NCBI RefSeq assembly: GCF_001424105.1
Contig: NZ_LMQH01000004.1
Coordinates: forward strand, 261,030-325,029
DNA: 64,000 bases
Direction: 5' to 3'
Source of the DNA: Chryseobacterium sp. Leaf394
GTDB taxonomy: Bacteria > Bacteroidota > Bacteroidia > Flavobacteriales > Weeksellaceae
In this document: positions 25,088 through 34,980 of the stretch, piece after piece
How positions within the stretch are numbered: position 1 is the stretch's first letter
Layout: each line of letters begins with the position of its first letter
The notes under the pieces: generated by a model
The model's database searches: none
Told to the model about the DNA's origin: nothing
What the model saw: only the letters and a program-made list of their open reading frames with translations
Position numbers and translations under genes: made by a program

Positions 25088-27922
25088 ATGAAAAAATTTC
25101 TACTAATTCTATTATTGATGATCTCCTCGGTCAATCTATTTGCGCAGCGAGATACAGAGCACTGGATTGCACCTTATTATGCAACCACAGCCGTTACCAG
25201 ACAGTCACTTTATCTTTCTACAGATTCGGTGACACCTTTTCAGGTAACAATATACAGCAACAATGTCGTTTTGGGAACTGTAACAATCAGTAAAAACAAT
25301 CCGGAAACTTATGTAGTTCCTAATTCAAACATGTCCGCGACAAGTGTAAGTGAAGGTTTTGCAGTAATTAACAAAGGTCTGTACCTTAATGGTACGAAGC
25401 CATTTTACTGCACGCTAAGGATGGTGAACGATACACAGCATGCCGAGGTTCTTACCAGCAAAGGTAAGGCTGGAATCGGTACAGAGTTTTTTGTTGCCAG
25501 CACTCCATCCACACAATTGGCATCTAACAATTTTTCTGCCGGCGTTTTGGCTACAGAAGACAACACAACAGTCACTGCTACCTGGAGCGCTACCGCGTCA
25601 TTTACTTTTTTTGGAGCTACTCCTGCAACGAACACACATACTTTTGTACTAAATAAAGGCCAGTCTTTCATTTTTGCGGGGCCAATATCTCCTACTGTTC
25701 CATTCATGGGAGCAAAAATTGTATCAGACAAGCCAATTACACTCACCAATGGCAACGTAACAGCAAACTTCGGAAACAATACCAATTCCGGAAGAGATAT
25801 CATATTAGATCAATCTGTACCTACAAGCAGGCTCGGAAATACCTTTGCTATGGTAAGAACAAGATCTACACTGGCAGACCTTGAAGGGGGTATTATTGTA
25901 GCAACAGAAAATAATACTGAAATATATCTGAATGGTTCAGCAACTCCAATAGCTACTTTAAATCAGGGCCAGTGGTACAGAATTTCCGGAAGCAACTATG
26001 TTGTGCAGGCAGGAGGATCGCATGCGAATATGATGATCAGCACTACAAAAAATGTTTATTTATATCAACTTGTTTCTGTTGATAATGACAGTGCTACATG
26101 CGGATTCAATTATATACCGCCATTAAACTGCTTCTTACCGAGAAAAATAGATGAAATTGGCAAGGTTGGGCAAATGCCTACAGGAGCTTTAGGAGCAAGT
26201 GTGATTCCTACCGGGACCATTGTAAAACTGAATATTCTAACTGAAGTGGGAGCTACTGTAACCTATACCGTAAATGGAGGCGCCCCCTTGACTCCAACAG
26301 CAGCACAGGGTCCCTTTCCTCTATCCGGAAATACAAACTGGGTAACGTATGCAATTCAACCCATCACAGGAAATATTGCAATTCAGTCGAACAAAGCTGT
26401 TACAGCCGGAATTAACGGTGGACACAGTACTTCGGGTTACGGAGGATATTTTGCAGGGTTCTCATCAATACCTTTGATTGCGAAGCAGACCGGAGACTGT
26501 ATCCCGGGGCTTGTCCTGGAAGTGGATGACGGTTATGATACATATCAATGGTACAGAAATGATGTTGCAATTCCGGGGGCGACTGCTTACTCATATACAC
26601 CAACAATTGCCGGAAATTATACAGTTAGAATCACAGTAGGCTCATGTGCACCGGCAACTACTCCTGTGTATAAAGTTTTCACATGTTTACAGCAGACTAC
26701 AGATGCAAAAACGGTTTGTGAAGGGTATTATAATGTTGTACCTCAGTTTACAAGTTCAACACAGACTTATGTACCGTCAACAGTTACAATCGTAACACCT
26801 CCAACAAACGGAACGGCAATCATTAATCCAACCACCGGTGTGATAGGATATACTCCGAACTTCGGATACGTAGGAACAGACACAATAACTTATAAATTCT
26901 GCGGAAACGACCCTGAATTTGTAGACTGTGAGCAAATTACGCTTACGTTCACAATTTCAGAAAGCCCGACAGTAACTAATGCTACTTTGAGATCTTGTTT
27001 CTTACCAAACAATGTTTCTACAGCATTATTTGATCTTACAGCGGCAAACGTAACTCTTCAGACAGGAACATCTAAGAAATACTACCCTTCTTTAACGGAT
27101 GCTCAGAATCAGACTAATGAAATTACAGTTCCTGATAATTATGTTGCACCAAACGGAGTTGTTTATGTACGGGTGAGCAATACCAACGGATGCTACAGAG
27201 TTGCCGTTATTACATTAATTGTACTTCCTCCTGTATATTCTACAGTTTTGGTGGATAAAGAAATATGTATTGAAGACAGAACCACACTTGATGCCGGAGC
27301 AGGCTTCGACGGATATGCGTGGAGCAACGGAGATACTACACAAACTATCAGCAACATTACAGTAGGTAATTACTGGGTTGATCTGCAGACAGGTGACTGT
27401 ACTACAAGACAGAATGTAACGGTTTATCCTACGCAACAGCCTGTAGTTACAAATATTGAAGTGTCAGGTACAACGGTTACTGTAAACGTTGTGGGAGGTA
27501 CTGCCCCATATCAGTATTCAATTGATAATATCAACTGGCAGGATTCTAATGTCTTCACAGATATTACCAGAGGGGATATAACTGTTTATGTGAAAGACAA
27601 CTTCAATTGTGTACCTCAACAGGTGAACGTTACAGTACCAAATATTATCAACGTAATTACTCCGAATAATGACGGTGTAAATGATGTTTTAGATTATTCA
27701 TCATTAGCTCATAAACCTAATCTTACCTTCTCGATCTTCGACCGTTACGGTGTGAAAATATTTGAAGGAAACAAAGACAAAGGTTATAAATGGGACGGAA
27801 CGGTAGTTGGCAAGAGAATCTCTACCGGAAATTACTGGTTCAGCATTTCATGGAACGAAAACAACAGAACTCAAACTCCTGTGAAATTCTCAGGTTGGGT
27901 TCTTGTAAAAAACAGAGAATAG
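25088..27922 (+). CDS. Secreted IgGFc-binding-domain protein with T9SS type B sorting domain (array member 3)
   Basis: 944 residues from ATG 25088; a longer upstream frame is AT-rich non-coding. Signal peptide KKFLLILLLMISSVNLFA before QRDTEHWIAPYY. The IgGFc-like region has TSKGKAGIGTEFFVA, ATEDNTTVTATW and LNKGQSFIF. An Ig-like domain (~467, YDTYQWYRNDVAIPGA), a Big-type domain (~537), an LDAGAGFDGYAWSNGDT domain (~726), a SprB-like domain (~787) and the type B sorting domain (854-944, INVITPNNDGVNDVLDY) follow. Domain order and length match member 2. Confidence 0.85.
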   Translation: MKKFLLILLLMISSVNLFAQRDTEHWIAPYYATTAVTRQSLYLSTDSVTPFQVTIYSNNVVLGTVTISKNNPETYVVPNSNMSATSVSEGFAVINKGLYLNGTKPFYCTLRMVNDTQHAEVLTSKGKAGIGTEFFVASTPSTQLASNNFSAGVLATEDNTTVTATWSATASFTFFGATPATNTHTFVLNKGQSFIFAGPISPTVPFMGAKIVSDKPITLTNGNVTANFGNNTNSGRDIILDQSVPTSRLGNTFAMVRTRSTLADLEGGIIVATENNTEIYLNGSATPIATLNQGQWYRISGSNYVVQAGGSHANMMISTTKNVYLYQLVSVDNDSATCGFNYIPPLNCFLPRKIDEIGKVGQMPTGALGASVIPTGTIVKLNILTEVGATVTYTVNGGAPLTPTAAQGPFPLSGNTNWVTYAIQPITGNIAIQSNKAVTAGINGGHSTSGYGGYFAGFSSIPLIAKQTGDCIPGLVLEVDDGYDTYQWYRNDVAIPGATAYSYTPTIAGNYTVRITVGSCAPATTPVYKVFTCLQQTTDAKTVCEGYYNVVPQFTSSTQTYVPSTVTIVTPPTNGTAIINPTTGVIGYTPNFGYVGTDTITYKFCGNDPEFVDCEQITLTFTISESPTVTNATLRSCFLPNNVSTALFDLTAANVTLQTGTSKKYYPSLTDAQNQTNEITVPDNYVAPNGVVYVRVSNTNGCYRVAVITLIVLPPVYSTVLVDKEICIEDRTTLDAGAGFDGYAWSNGDTTQTISNITVGNYWVDLQTGDCTTRQNVTVYPTQQPVVTNIEVSGTTVTVNVVGGTAPYQYSIDNINWQDSNVFTDITRGDITVYVKDNFNCVPQQVNVTVPNIINVITPNNDGVNDVLDYSSLAHKPNLTFSIFDRYGVKIFEGNKDKGYKWDGTVVGKRISTGNYWFSISWNENNRTQTPVKFSGWVLVKNRE

Positions 27923-27945
27923 TAATTAATTTTCATCAATAATTA

Positions 27946-27975
27946 AAAACCACAGTCTTCAGGCTGTGGTTTTTT
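27946..27975 (+). terminator. Rho-independent terminator of array member 3
   Basis: AAAACCACAG pairs with CTGTGGTTTT across an 8-nt loop, followed by further T. Confidence 0.85.
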
Positions 27976-28034
27976 GCGTTATTTTAAACATTTAATAAAA
28001 ATTAATTATTAAATTTGTAGAAACCGTATCTCCG

Positions 28035-31000
28035 ATGAAGAAAATTCTATCCTTTTTTCTTTTAATCTTCATATATTCCGTTTCGCTGGCACAGCTTGAC
28101 CGTGAGCATTGGTTTGCACCGATGGTAGACCGTACCGGAAATCCTAATCCATATCAGACTTTATATCTTTCAACCAGCAGAACTACGCCGTTTCCTGTAA
28201 CTATTTACAACAACAATACGGTAATCGGTACAGTGATTATCAGCAAAAACAATCCTCAGAAGTTTGATGTTTTACGGAATTATATTATTACGACGGTTCA
28301 GACAGACTTATTTACTACTACAACAAAAGGTTTATATCTAAAAGCAGAATTTCCGTTTTATGCCAACTTAAGATTTTCTGTATTTAATCACGGAGAAATT
28401 ATTACTTCTAAAGGAATTCCTTCTACAGGAACCACCTTTCATGCGGCGAGCGCTCCCATTACTGTCAGCAATGGGATACTCAATTTTATGACGAGTGTAC
28501 TTGCCACAGAAGACAATACTACGGTAACGATTTCGGGATATAAAACTACTGTGCAGTTCTCCAATGGTACTACCGGCACTACCAATCCCACTTTAACATT
28601 TACTTTAAATAAAGGTCAGTCCTACATCATTGACGGAAACGGGACTTTTCCAGGAAACTGGGATGGTTTTATCGGAGCTAAAATACAGTCCAACAAACCA
28701 GTAAATGTCACCAACGGAAATTTCAACGGACAGTATGCCGGAAATATTCCGCTGAGTTCAGATATTCTGATGGATCAGTCTGTTCCTGTAAGCCGTTTGG
28801 GAAGCGAGTTTGCCCTTGTAAAAGGAAACGGTAGCATCGGTTCAAATATGGAAGGTGCACTGGTGATTGCAACGGAAAACAACACACAGATTTTTGTGAA
28901 TAATGAAGGGTTACCGCTTGCGACACTTAATACCGGACAGTATTTTGTAGTTCCGAGTTCAAAATATATTTTACAGGGCTCCGGACATTATAATCTCTAT
29001 TTAAAAACAACTAAAAATGCCTATGTCTACCAGACTTTAGCCGGAAATTCTTCGGCTGCTGATGAGGTAGCTACCGGTGGCTTCAATTTTATTCCTGCAT
29101 TAAACTGTTATCTGCCTAAACAGATCAATGAGCTCGGATTTATCAATGAAAATTTCGTTCATACCGGAGTCAATCCTTCGGGGATACTAAATATTCCGAC
29201 AAAATTAAATTTAATCACTGAAAGAGATGCCGTTGTTACCATTAACGGAGTTCCACCACCAGCAGGAACAGGCCCTTTTACCATGACAGGAACTTCAAGC
29301 TGGGTAACTTACGGAATTCCCAATGTTACAGGAACACTCACAATAGTTTCTACAAAAGCCATTACTGCAGGAATTAATGCGGGAAGTGACGCCGTAGGTT
29401 ACGGTGGATTTTTTGCAGGATTTCCCACTCAACCGGTTATTTTAAAATCCGGCACATGTATTCCGGGAGTTGTGCTCACGGTAGATCCTATTATTTATGA
29501 CACCTACCAGTGGTTCAGAAACGGAACTGCAATTCCAGGTGCTAACGGAACTTCTTATACCCCTGTCCAGTCAGGAAATTACACCGTGTCGGTAACGATG
29601 GGTAGCTGTGCTCCTTTGGTTTCAGTGGCTATCCCAATACAAAACTGTACAAAACTGACCAGTGAAAGTTTTAACATCTGTACTGCGAAAATATTTACTC
29701 CTGCGTTTTCAAGTTCCACTCAAATGCCGGTTCCATCTACGGTCTCTATTGTTACCAATCCTTCGCTTGGAACAGCAGTACTTAATACTACTACAGGAGT
29801 CATCACCTACACCGTTACCAATCCTACAACTGCCGGAACAGACACATTCTCCTATACTTTCTGCGGTAATGACCCAGATTTCCCTGATTGTGAAACAGTG
29901 ACGGTAACTTTAAATATTGCACCTGTGACTGTGACCAATACGACACTCACAGCCTGCAGTGTAAACGGGATTGCTACATTTGACCTCACTACCGCCAATG
30001 TAACCACAAACACACCGGTTGTAAAGACTTATTATACAAGTTTGGCAGCAGCTCAGACAGAGAATCCAGCAGGACTTATTTCTCTTCCGACAAACTATCC
30101 CGCATCAGCAGGAACAATTGTCTATGCACTTGTAAAAAATAATGCCGGCTGCAGCAATATCGCACAGATAACACTCAATCATTTTCCCACCATCAATATT
30201 ATACCTAATCACAACAACGCTCTCTGTGATGAAAATTTAGATGGAACAGTAAATGTTGTTTTATCAGACATCACCCCTATCATCCTTACCAATTCTGCCT
30301 ATTTTACTAATGTAAGTTACTACGCAAATCTTAGCGATGCGATGAATGGAAACAACAATACTTTGCCAAACAACTGGAGCTATTCTGCCAATACAACAAT
30401 CTACGTAAGAGTTACATCTCCCGATGGCTGTGGCTCTGTGGTACAGTGGGTTTCTTTCAGTATCGGAACCAAACTTTCATTACTGGCAACATCTGCGAGC
30501 CAAAATTATTGTGACGATGATTTAGATGGTTCAAAACAACTGAATCTTTCGCAGTTTGTAAGTCAGTTTACGACTGATCCGTTAGTTGCCGTGAGCTATC
30601 ATGCAACTTTGGCCGATGCCCAAAATGATGTGTCACCAATCAGCAGTACCGTTATTCTTACAGGAACTCAGACTTATTATTTAAGATTCAAAAAAAGTGG
30701 ATTCTGTTCAAATGTTGCGTCAATCACATTAACTTTAAAAATTCCGAAAAAATCGGATATTCTGGCTGATAAAACAATCTGCCCTAAAGCAACCACTACA
30801 TTAGATGCAGGATCTGGTTTTACTTCTTACAACTGGAGCACGGGTGCAACAACACCGGCTATTTCAAATGTTACTGTAGGTAATTACTGGGTGGATCTCA
30901 CTTTTGACGGCTGTACATACAGACAGTTTGTAAGCGTGTCTGAATCTTCCCCGCTAGTGATCACCTCACTGGATATCAACGGAACAACGGTTACCGTTAC

Positions 31001-31448
31001 TGCAACAGGTGGAAATCCTCCTTACGAATATTCTCTCGATGGTTTCAACTGGCAGGCATCGAATGTTTTCAAAGAAGTGCCTACAGGTAACCATATTCTT
31101 TATGTGCGTGATTCTCAGCAATGCGAAGTGGTACAGCAAACTTTTGTGATCATCAATCTGATCAACACCATCACTCCAAACGGTGACTCTGTAAATGATG
31201 TAATAGACTATTCAGCTCTGATGAATAAAGAAAACCTTGTCTTCAGAATCTTCGACAGGTATGGAGCCGAACAGTTCCGCGGAACACCGCAAAACAGGTT
31301 TACATGGGACGGAATGGTGAAAGGAAGACACGTTTCTACAGCCACATATTGGTATTTCATTTCATGGACTGAAAATAAAATTGTCAATGTGAAATACACG
31401 AGTTGGCTGCTTGTAAAAAACCGAAATGACAGCCTCTGGGATAAATAA
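28035..31448 (+). CDS. Giant secreted IgGFc-binding-domain protein with T9SS type B sorting domain (array member 4)
   Basis: 1137 residues from ATG 28035. Signal peptide KKILSFFLLIFIYSVSLA before QLDREHWFAPMVD. The IgGFc-like region (HGEIITSKGIPSTGTTFHAA, FTLNKGQSYIIDG) is most like member 1. It also has one copy of the CDENLDG unit that is duplicated in member 1 (~722-900), an LDAGSGFTSYNWSTGAT domain, a SprB-like repeat (~975) and the type B sorting domain (~1041-1137, INTITPNGDSVNDVIDY). The C-terminus runs seven residues past the KNRE-type end of the other three. No clear terminator follows. Confidence 0.85.
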   Translation: MKKILSFFLLIFIYSVSLAQLDREHWFAPMVDRTGNPNPYQTLYLSTSRTTPFPVTIYNNNTVIGTVIISKNNPQKFDVLRNYIITTVQTDLFTTTTKGLYLKAEFPFYANLRFSVFNHGEIITSKGIPSTGTTFHAASAPITVSNGILNFMTSVLATEDNTTVTISGYKTTVQFSNGTTGTTNPTLTFTLNKGQSYIIDGNGTFPGNWDGFIGAKIQSNKPVNVTNGNFNGQYAGNIPLSSDILMDQSVPVSRLGSEFALVKGNGSIGSNMEGALVIATENNTQIFVNNEGLPLATLNTGQYFVVPSSKYILQGSGHYNLYLKTTKNAYVYQTLAGNSSAADEVATGGFNFIPALNCYLPKQINELGFINENFVHTGVNPSGILNIPTKLNLITERDAVVTINGVPPPAGTGPFTMTGTSSWVTYGIPNVTGTLTIVSTKAITAGINAGSDAVGYGGFFAGFPTQPVILKSGTCIPGVVLTVDPIIYDTYQWFRNGTAIPGANGTSYTPVQSGNYTVSVTMGSCAPLVSVAIPIQNCTKLTSESFNICTAKIFTPAFSSSTQMPVPSTVSIVTNPSLGTAVLNTTTGVITYTVTNPTTAGTDTFSYTFCGNDPDFPDCETVTVTLNIAPVTVTNTTLTACSVNGIATFDLTTANVTTNTPVVKTYYTSLAAAQTENPAGLISLPTNYPASAGTIVYALVKNNAGCSNIAQITLNHFPTINIIPNHNNALCDENLDGTVNVVLSDITPIILTNSAYFTNVSYYANLSDAMNGNNNTLPNNWSYSANTTIYVRVTSPDGCGSVVQWVSFSIGTKLSLLATSASQNYCDDDLDGSKQLNLSQFVSQFTTDPLVAVSYHATLADAQNDVSPISSTVILTGTQTYYLRFKKSGFCSNVASITLTLKIPKKSDILADKTICPKATTTLDAGSGFTSYNWSTGATTPAISNVTVGNYWVDLTFDGCTYRQFVSVSESSPLVITSLDINGTTVTVTATGGNPPYEYSLDGFNWQASNVFKEVPTGNHILYVRDSQQCEVVQQTFVIINLINTITPNGDSVNDVIDYSALMNKENLVFRIFDRYGAEQFRGTPQNRFTWDGMVKGRHVSTATYWYFISWTENKIVNVKYTSWLLVKNRNDSLWDK

Positions 31449-31565
31449 TCCTGCTTAAATAACAATAATTAACAGTTTGCCGCGAAGTTTAATATAACTT
31501 TAACCCCTTTTTCGTCTGTATCAGGCAAAAAATAAATATAATGTTATGTAATTTTGCATCATTAT

Positions 31566-32357
31566 ATGAAGAAGATTATTACTCTTTTGTTTCTGGGTTT
31601 CATCGCTCAGATCAATGCGCAACTCTATTCCGGTGAAGTTTTTTTAAGAGACAATTCGCAGATGTATCTTAATCAGGTATACGTTACCAATCTGAAGACC
31701 ATGCAGACTGTACTGGCCAACTATAACGGTAATTTTCAGTTATCTGCCAGTGAAGGTGATGTAGTGAGATTTACCAGCATTGTTACCGAAAGAAAAGATA
31801 TAAAAGTTACAGCCAATATGCTTTCAGGAAAAAATCTTGTCGAACTGATGATTGCGTACTACGACATTCAGGAAGTTGTGATCAGCAGATTCAGACCGAC
31901 AGGAAATCTGAGGTTTGATGTAAATTCAATCCGGAAAGAAGACAAAAAATACGCACTTAAAAAAGTAATCGGACTTCCCGAGCCTAAAGGTGACGGAACT
32001 TCCCCTGAACTTCCTGTTGCAGGATTCCGCGATGGCGGACTTACATTCAGTATCGAAAGTATATTTGACATTCTTTCAGGAGAAAGAAAGAAAAAACAGC
32101 GATACGTAGCGTATGAGAGAATGAATTCTTCGGTGAATGAAATAAAAAATGTTTTAGGCACAGACTATTTCACTCGGCTTAAAATTCCTGAAAATTTAAT
32201 TGATAACTTTCTTCATTTCGTTTATACTTCAGAGAACATTGAAGTTTACGTGCAGACCGGAAATTTTGACGCTATAAAAATGCCGATTGAAAAGTACCTT
32301 CCAATTTATCAGAGAAGATTAAAAAATTCTCATTTACAGGATATTATCAAAAATTAG
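31566..32357 (+). CDS. Secreted protein with CarboxypepD_reg-like N-terminal domain
   Basis: 263 residues from ATG 31566. Signal peptide KKIITLLFLGFIAQINA before QLYSGEVFLRD. Residues ~20-95 follow the beta-sandwich pattern of carboxypeptidase-regulatory-like domains (LNQVYVTNLKTMQTVLANYNG, then FQLSASEGDVVRFTSI). The remainder (RPTGNLRFDVNSIRKED, IFDILSGERKKKQRY) has no domain I recognise. Proteins of this layout are common in Flavobacteriia and probably sit in the periplasm or outer membrane. TAATTTTG promoter element at 31549-31556. Function unknown. Confidence 0.65.
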   Translation: MKKIITLLFLGFIAQINAQLYSGEVFLRDNSQMYLNQVYVTNLKTMQTVLANYNGNFQLSASEGDVVRFTSIVTERKDIKVTANMLSGKNLVELMIAYYDIQEVVISRFRPTGNLRFDVNSIRKEDKKYALKKVIGLPEPKGDGTSPELPVAGFRDGGLTFSIESIFDILSGERKKKQRYVAYERMNSSVNEIKNVLGTDYFTRLKIPENLIDNFLHFVYTSENIEVYVQTGNFDAIKMPIEKYLPIYQRRLKNSHLQDIIKN

Positions 32358-32561
32358 ACAGATTTAATTTTTAACAATTTTAATTTTTAGAGATCAAAAT
32401 CAATAAAACATTAGCTGTAATCAAAAAAACGGAGAATTACAGCACACTGATTAATAACTTTTAAGATTAATTTAAATAATTCGTAAGGGATTGTCACACA
32501 ACAGTTACTTTTAAAATCCTTATTTTTGAAAAAATTTGAAGCAAAAAAATCATTCAAAAAC

Positions 32562-33341
32562 ATGAAACATCTTTTTATTTTTCTTTTAACGCTATCCTTT
32601 TCAGGATTTTCGGCACAAAAAAAAGGAAAAGACTACAGCAATATTCTCAAAAGTAAAAGCATTTACGAAATCAACGCCTTTCTTCGGGATGCCCATCCTG
32701 ACGATCCTAAGAGGGTAATTCTGAAACCAAGAGTAATGGCCATGATGAAGGAATACATCAGCAGCGCCGCGGATCCCAACGACAAAAAGGTAAAAGAGAT
32801 GCAGGAAGATCTGGCAATGCTGAAGAGAAAACCTTCCACGAAAATTACGTTTGAAGAATTTAATCAGAAAATCAAAGACAAGCAGATCGCAAAATACCGT
32901 GCAATTCTTGCAACCAATAAAGTTCCGGTAAATTATACCAAAAGCAACAGGCAAAATGTTTATGTAACTGCAACTGCTGCGAATGCAAAAGCACCGGTAA
33001 TTGCCGACACAGAAGCTGATGAATTTAATATGCTGATGGGAATGAGTTCTGCGGAACACAAAGACAAAACAGTAAAAATCCTGAATTCACTTTTTGATAA
33101 CGACCCGAATTCAAAAGAAGCAATTGTGATGATTGAAAACAAATCAGACTGCAACATTATTGTAAGGATGGAAGGTATCGGCAACACAAAATACAGACTT
33201 GCCGTTCCTGCTCACGATGATAATTCTGTGGTAGTGGCAAAAGGCAATTATCTATTTACCAGTATTGTCTGCGGGGCTCAGTATGCATCGCAGAAGACGA
33301 TCCAAAAGCCACTGATGGTAGCATTGGGAAGCTCAAAATAA
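32562..33341 (+). CDS. Secreted protein of the four-member family (possibly DUF6759)
   Basis: 259 residues from ATG 32562, chosen because the signal peptide begins there (KHLFIFLLTLSFSGFSA before QKKGKD); TATTTTTG lies at 32521-32528. A helical, charged N-terminal half opens with IYEINAFLRDAHPDDPKR, a pattern also found in the lipoprotein at 34124 (IAEIEDYISKAHPEDPKR). The C-terminal family domain has LNSLFDNDPNSKEA, MIENKSDCNIIVRM, YRLAVPAHDDNSVVV and the SIVCGAQY cysteine block. Function unknown. Confidence 0.7.
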   Translation: MKHLFIFLLTLSFSGFSAQKKGKDYSNILKSKSIYEINAFLRDAHPDDPKRVILKPRVMAMMKEYISSAADPNDKKVKEMQEDLAMLKRKPSTKITFEEFNQKIKDKQIAKYRAILATNKVPVNYTKSNRQNVYVTATAANAKAPVIADTEADEFNMLMGMSSAEHKDKTVKILNSLFDNDPNSKEAIVMIENKSDCNIIVRMEGIGNTKYRLAVPAHDDNSVVVAKGNYLFTSIVCGAQYASQKTIQKPLMVALGSSK

Positions 33342-33367
33342 TCGGATAAAAATCTTAATATCAACTT

Positions 33368-33394
33368 AAAGAGACGCTTGCTGTCTCTTTTTTT
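33368..33394 (+). terminator. Rho-independent terminator
   Basis: AAAGAGAC and GTCTCTTT form an 8-bp stem with T-run after it. The trmB promoter element TATTTTTG starts 2 bp later at 33396. Confidence 0.8.
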
Positions 33395-33422
33395 GTATTT
33401 TTGCACCTTTGAAAAATGAAAT

Positions 33423-34103
33423 ATGGGCAAAAATAAACTAGCAAGATTTGCAGAAAACAAAACACTTCCAAACGTCGTGCAACCCACAAGAGAAGAAGCT
33501 CTAAACGGTTTTTCGCTGAAAGGAAACTGGAATAAAGATTTTTTTAAAAACGACAATCCTATCATACTTGAACTGGGCTGTGGCAAAGGCGAATATTCTG
33601 TAGGTCTCGCAAAAACTTTTACCGACAAAAATTTCATTGGAATAGACATCAAAGGAGCCAGATTCTGGTTTGGTGCGAAAGAAGCAGTGGATAATAATAT
33701 GCACAACGTTGGTTTTCTGAGAAGTCAGATTGAGCTGGTAGAACATTATTTTGCTGAAAATGAAGTGGATGAAATCTGGATTACCTTCCCCGATCCACAA
33801 ATAAAATACCGCAGAACCAAACACAGACTCACCCACCCCGATTTTCTGGAACGCTACAAAAAATTCCTTAAACCAGGCGGAATCATCCATCTGAAAACAG
33901 ATTCAGAGTTTCTGCACGGCTATACTTTAGGCTACCTTCAGGGTGCAGGGCACGAAATCATTTCTGCCCATCATGACATCTACGGAGCGGCAGAATACGA
34001 TCCGAACACTCCGCATCTGCGGGACATTAAAACTTATTATGAGGAACTTTTTTCTGCAAAGGGAAAAACGATAACCTACATAAAATTCAGGTTAAAAAAA
34101 TAA
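33423..34103 (+). CDS. trmB: tRNA (guanine-N7)-methyltransferase
   Basis: 226 residues; uses SAM to make m7G46 in tRNA. SAM motif ILELGCGKGEYSVGLA, then FIGIDIKGARFWFGAKEA and the TrmB signature WITFPDPQIKYRRTKHRLTHPDFL, ending LKPGGIIHLKTDSEFLHGY. TATTTTTG promoter element at 33396-33403. The gene is followed after 20 bp by a lipoprotein gene and may be cotranscribed with it. Confidence 0.95.
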   Translation: MGKNKLARFAENKTLPNVVQPTREEALNGFSLKGNWNKDFFKNDNPIILELGCGKGEYSVGLAKTFTDKNFIGIDIKGARFWFGAKEAVDNNMHNVGFLRSQIELVEHYFAENEVDEIWITFPDPQIKYRRTKHRLTHPDFLERYKKFLKPGGIIHLKTDSEFLHGYTLGYLQGAGHEIISAHHDIYGAAEYDPNTPHLRDIKTYYEELFSAKGKTITYIKFRLKK

Positions 34104-34123
34104 TTTCAAAAAACACAAATCCG

Positions 34124-34816
34124 ATGAAGAAAATTCTGTTTCCGCTTGTTTTCTTCAGTCTCATCATTCAGTCATGTGTTACCAATGAGCACAGAGACAG
34201 CATTTTAAACAGTACAAATATAGCTGAGATTGAAGATTACATTTCAAAAGCACATCCTGAAGACCCTAAAAGAAGGGTTTTAAAACAACGCGTTATCGCC
34301 CTCAAAAATGCCGATTGGGTAAAAGGCAGAAAAGATGCAAAACCAATGGCCGCCAGACCAGTTATTCTTGATTTGCCTTCCAAAAATTCATTCAGAAAAA
34401 ACTCTCCGGAGTCTGAAGCCATTTTTAAAAAGCTTTTAGCAGAAACTCCGGAAGAACACATGCTGAAAACAACAGAGCTTCTGAATGCTGTTTTTAATCA
34501 GGATATTACGAACAATGAAGTGATATTACTCCTGAAGAATAATTCAGACTGCAATCTCGTTCTTGAAATCTCAGGAAAGAAATTTTACAATCTTCCAGTT
34601 CCTTCCAAAGGCGAAAATTCTGTGGTTTTGGATAAAGACACCTACACCTTATCCGGGACGGTGTGTGATGTACCTTACAAAAGTGTAAAGCAGTTCAGCA
34701 AAGGAGCGGTTATCATCCTGAGCAATCCGGAAACAGTTAAAAAAGAAGAAATCCATACAGAAGTAGAGAAAACATCTGTTCCTAAGAAAAAGAAAACTTC
34801 AAAAAAGAAAAAATAA
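34124..34816 (+). CDS. Lipoprotein of the four-member family (possibly DUF6759)
   Basis: 230 residues. Lipobox LIIQSC with Cys18 gives a predicted lipoprotein. The N-terminal region IAEIEDYISKAHPEDPKRR matches the 32562 protein, and the family domain follows: LNAVFNQDITNNEV, LLKNNSDCNLVLEISG, YNLPVPSKGENSVVL and SGTVCDVPY. The tail is very lysine-rich (VPKKKKTSKKKK). Together with the 32562 gene it brackets trmB, so these two probably arose by local duplication. Function unknown. Confidence 0.72.
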   Translation: MKKILFPLVFFSLIIQSCVTNEHRDSILNSTNIAEIEDYISKAHPEDPKRRVLKQRVIALKNADWVKGRKDAKPMAARPVILDLPSKNSFRKNSPESEAIFKKLLAETPEEHMLKTTELLNAVFNQDITNNEVILLLKNNSDCNLVLEISGKKFYNLPVPSKGENSVVLDKDTYTLSGTVCDVPYKSVKQFSKGAVIILSNPETVKKEEIHTEVEKTSVPKKKKTSKKKK

Positions 34817-34853
34817 CATTCTGACAATCTTCTTTAAAAAAAGTTTAAAATTT

Positions 34854-34896
34854 AAACCCTTTCACAATGCCTGTTGTAAAAGGGTTTTCGTTTTTT
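34854..34896 (+). terminator. Rho-independent terminator
   Basis: AAACCCTTT pairs with AAAGGGTTT, with an inner ACAA/TTGT extension, followed by T-run at 34891. Confidence 0.8.
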
Positions 34897-34980
34897 ATTT
34901 TATCATATTGATATAATAAGCTGATTTTATATGATTTATATTTAATTAAATATTACATTTGATTAAAATTTCGCACAGCC

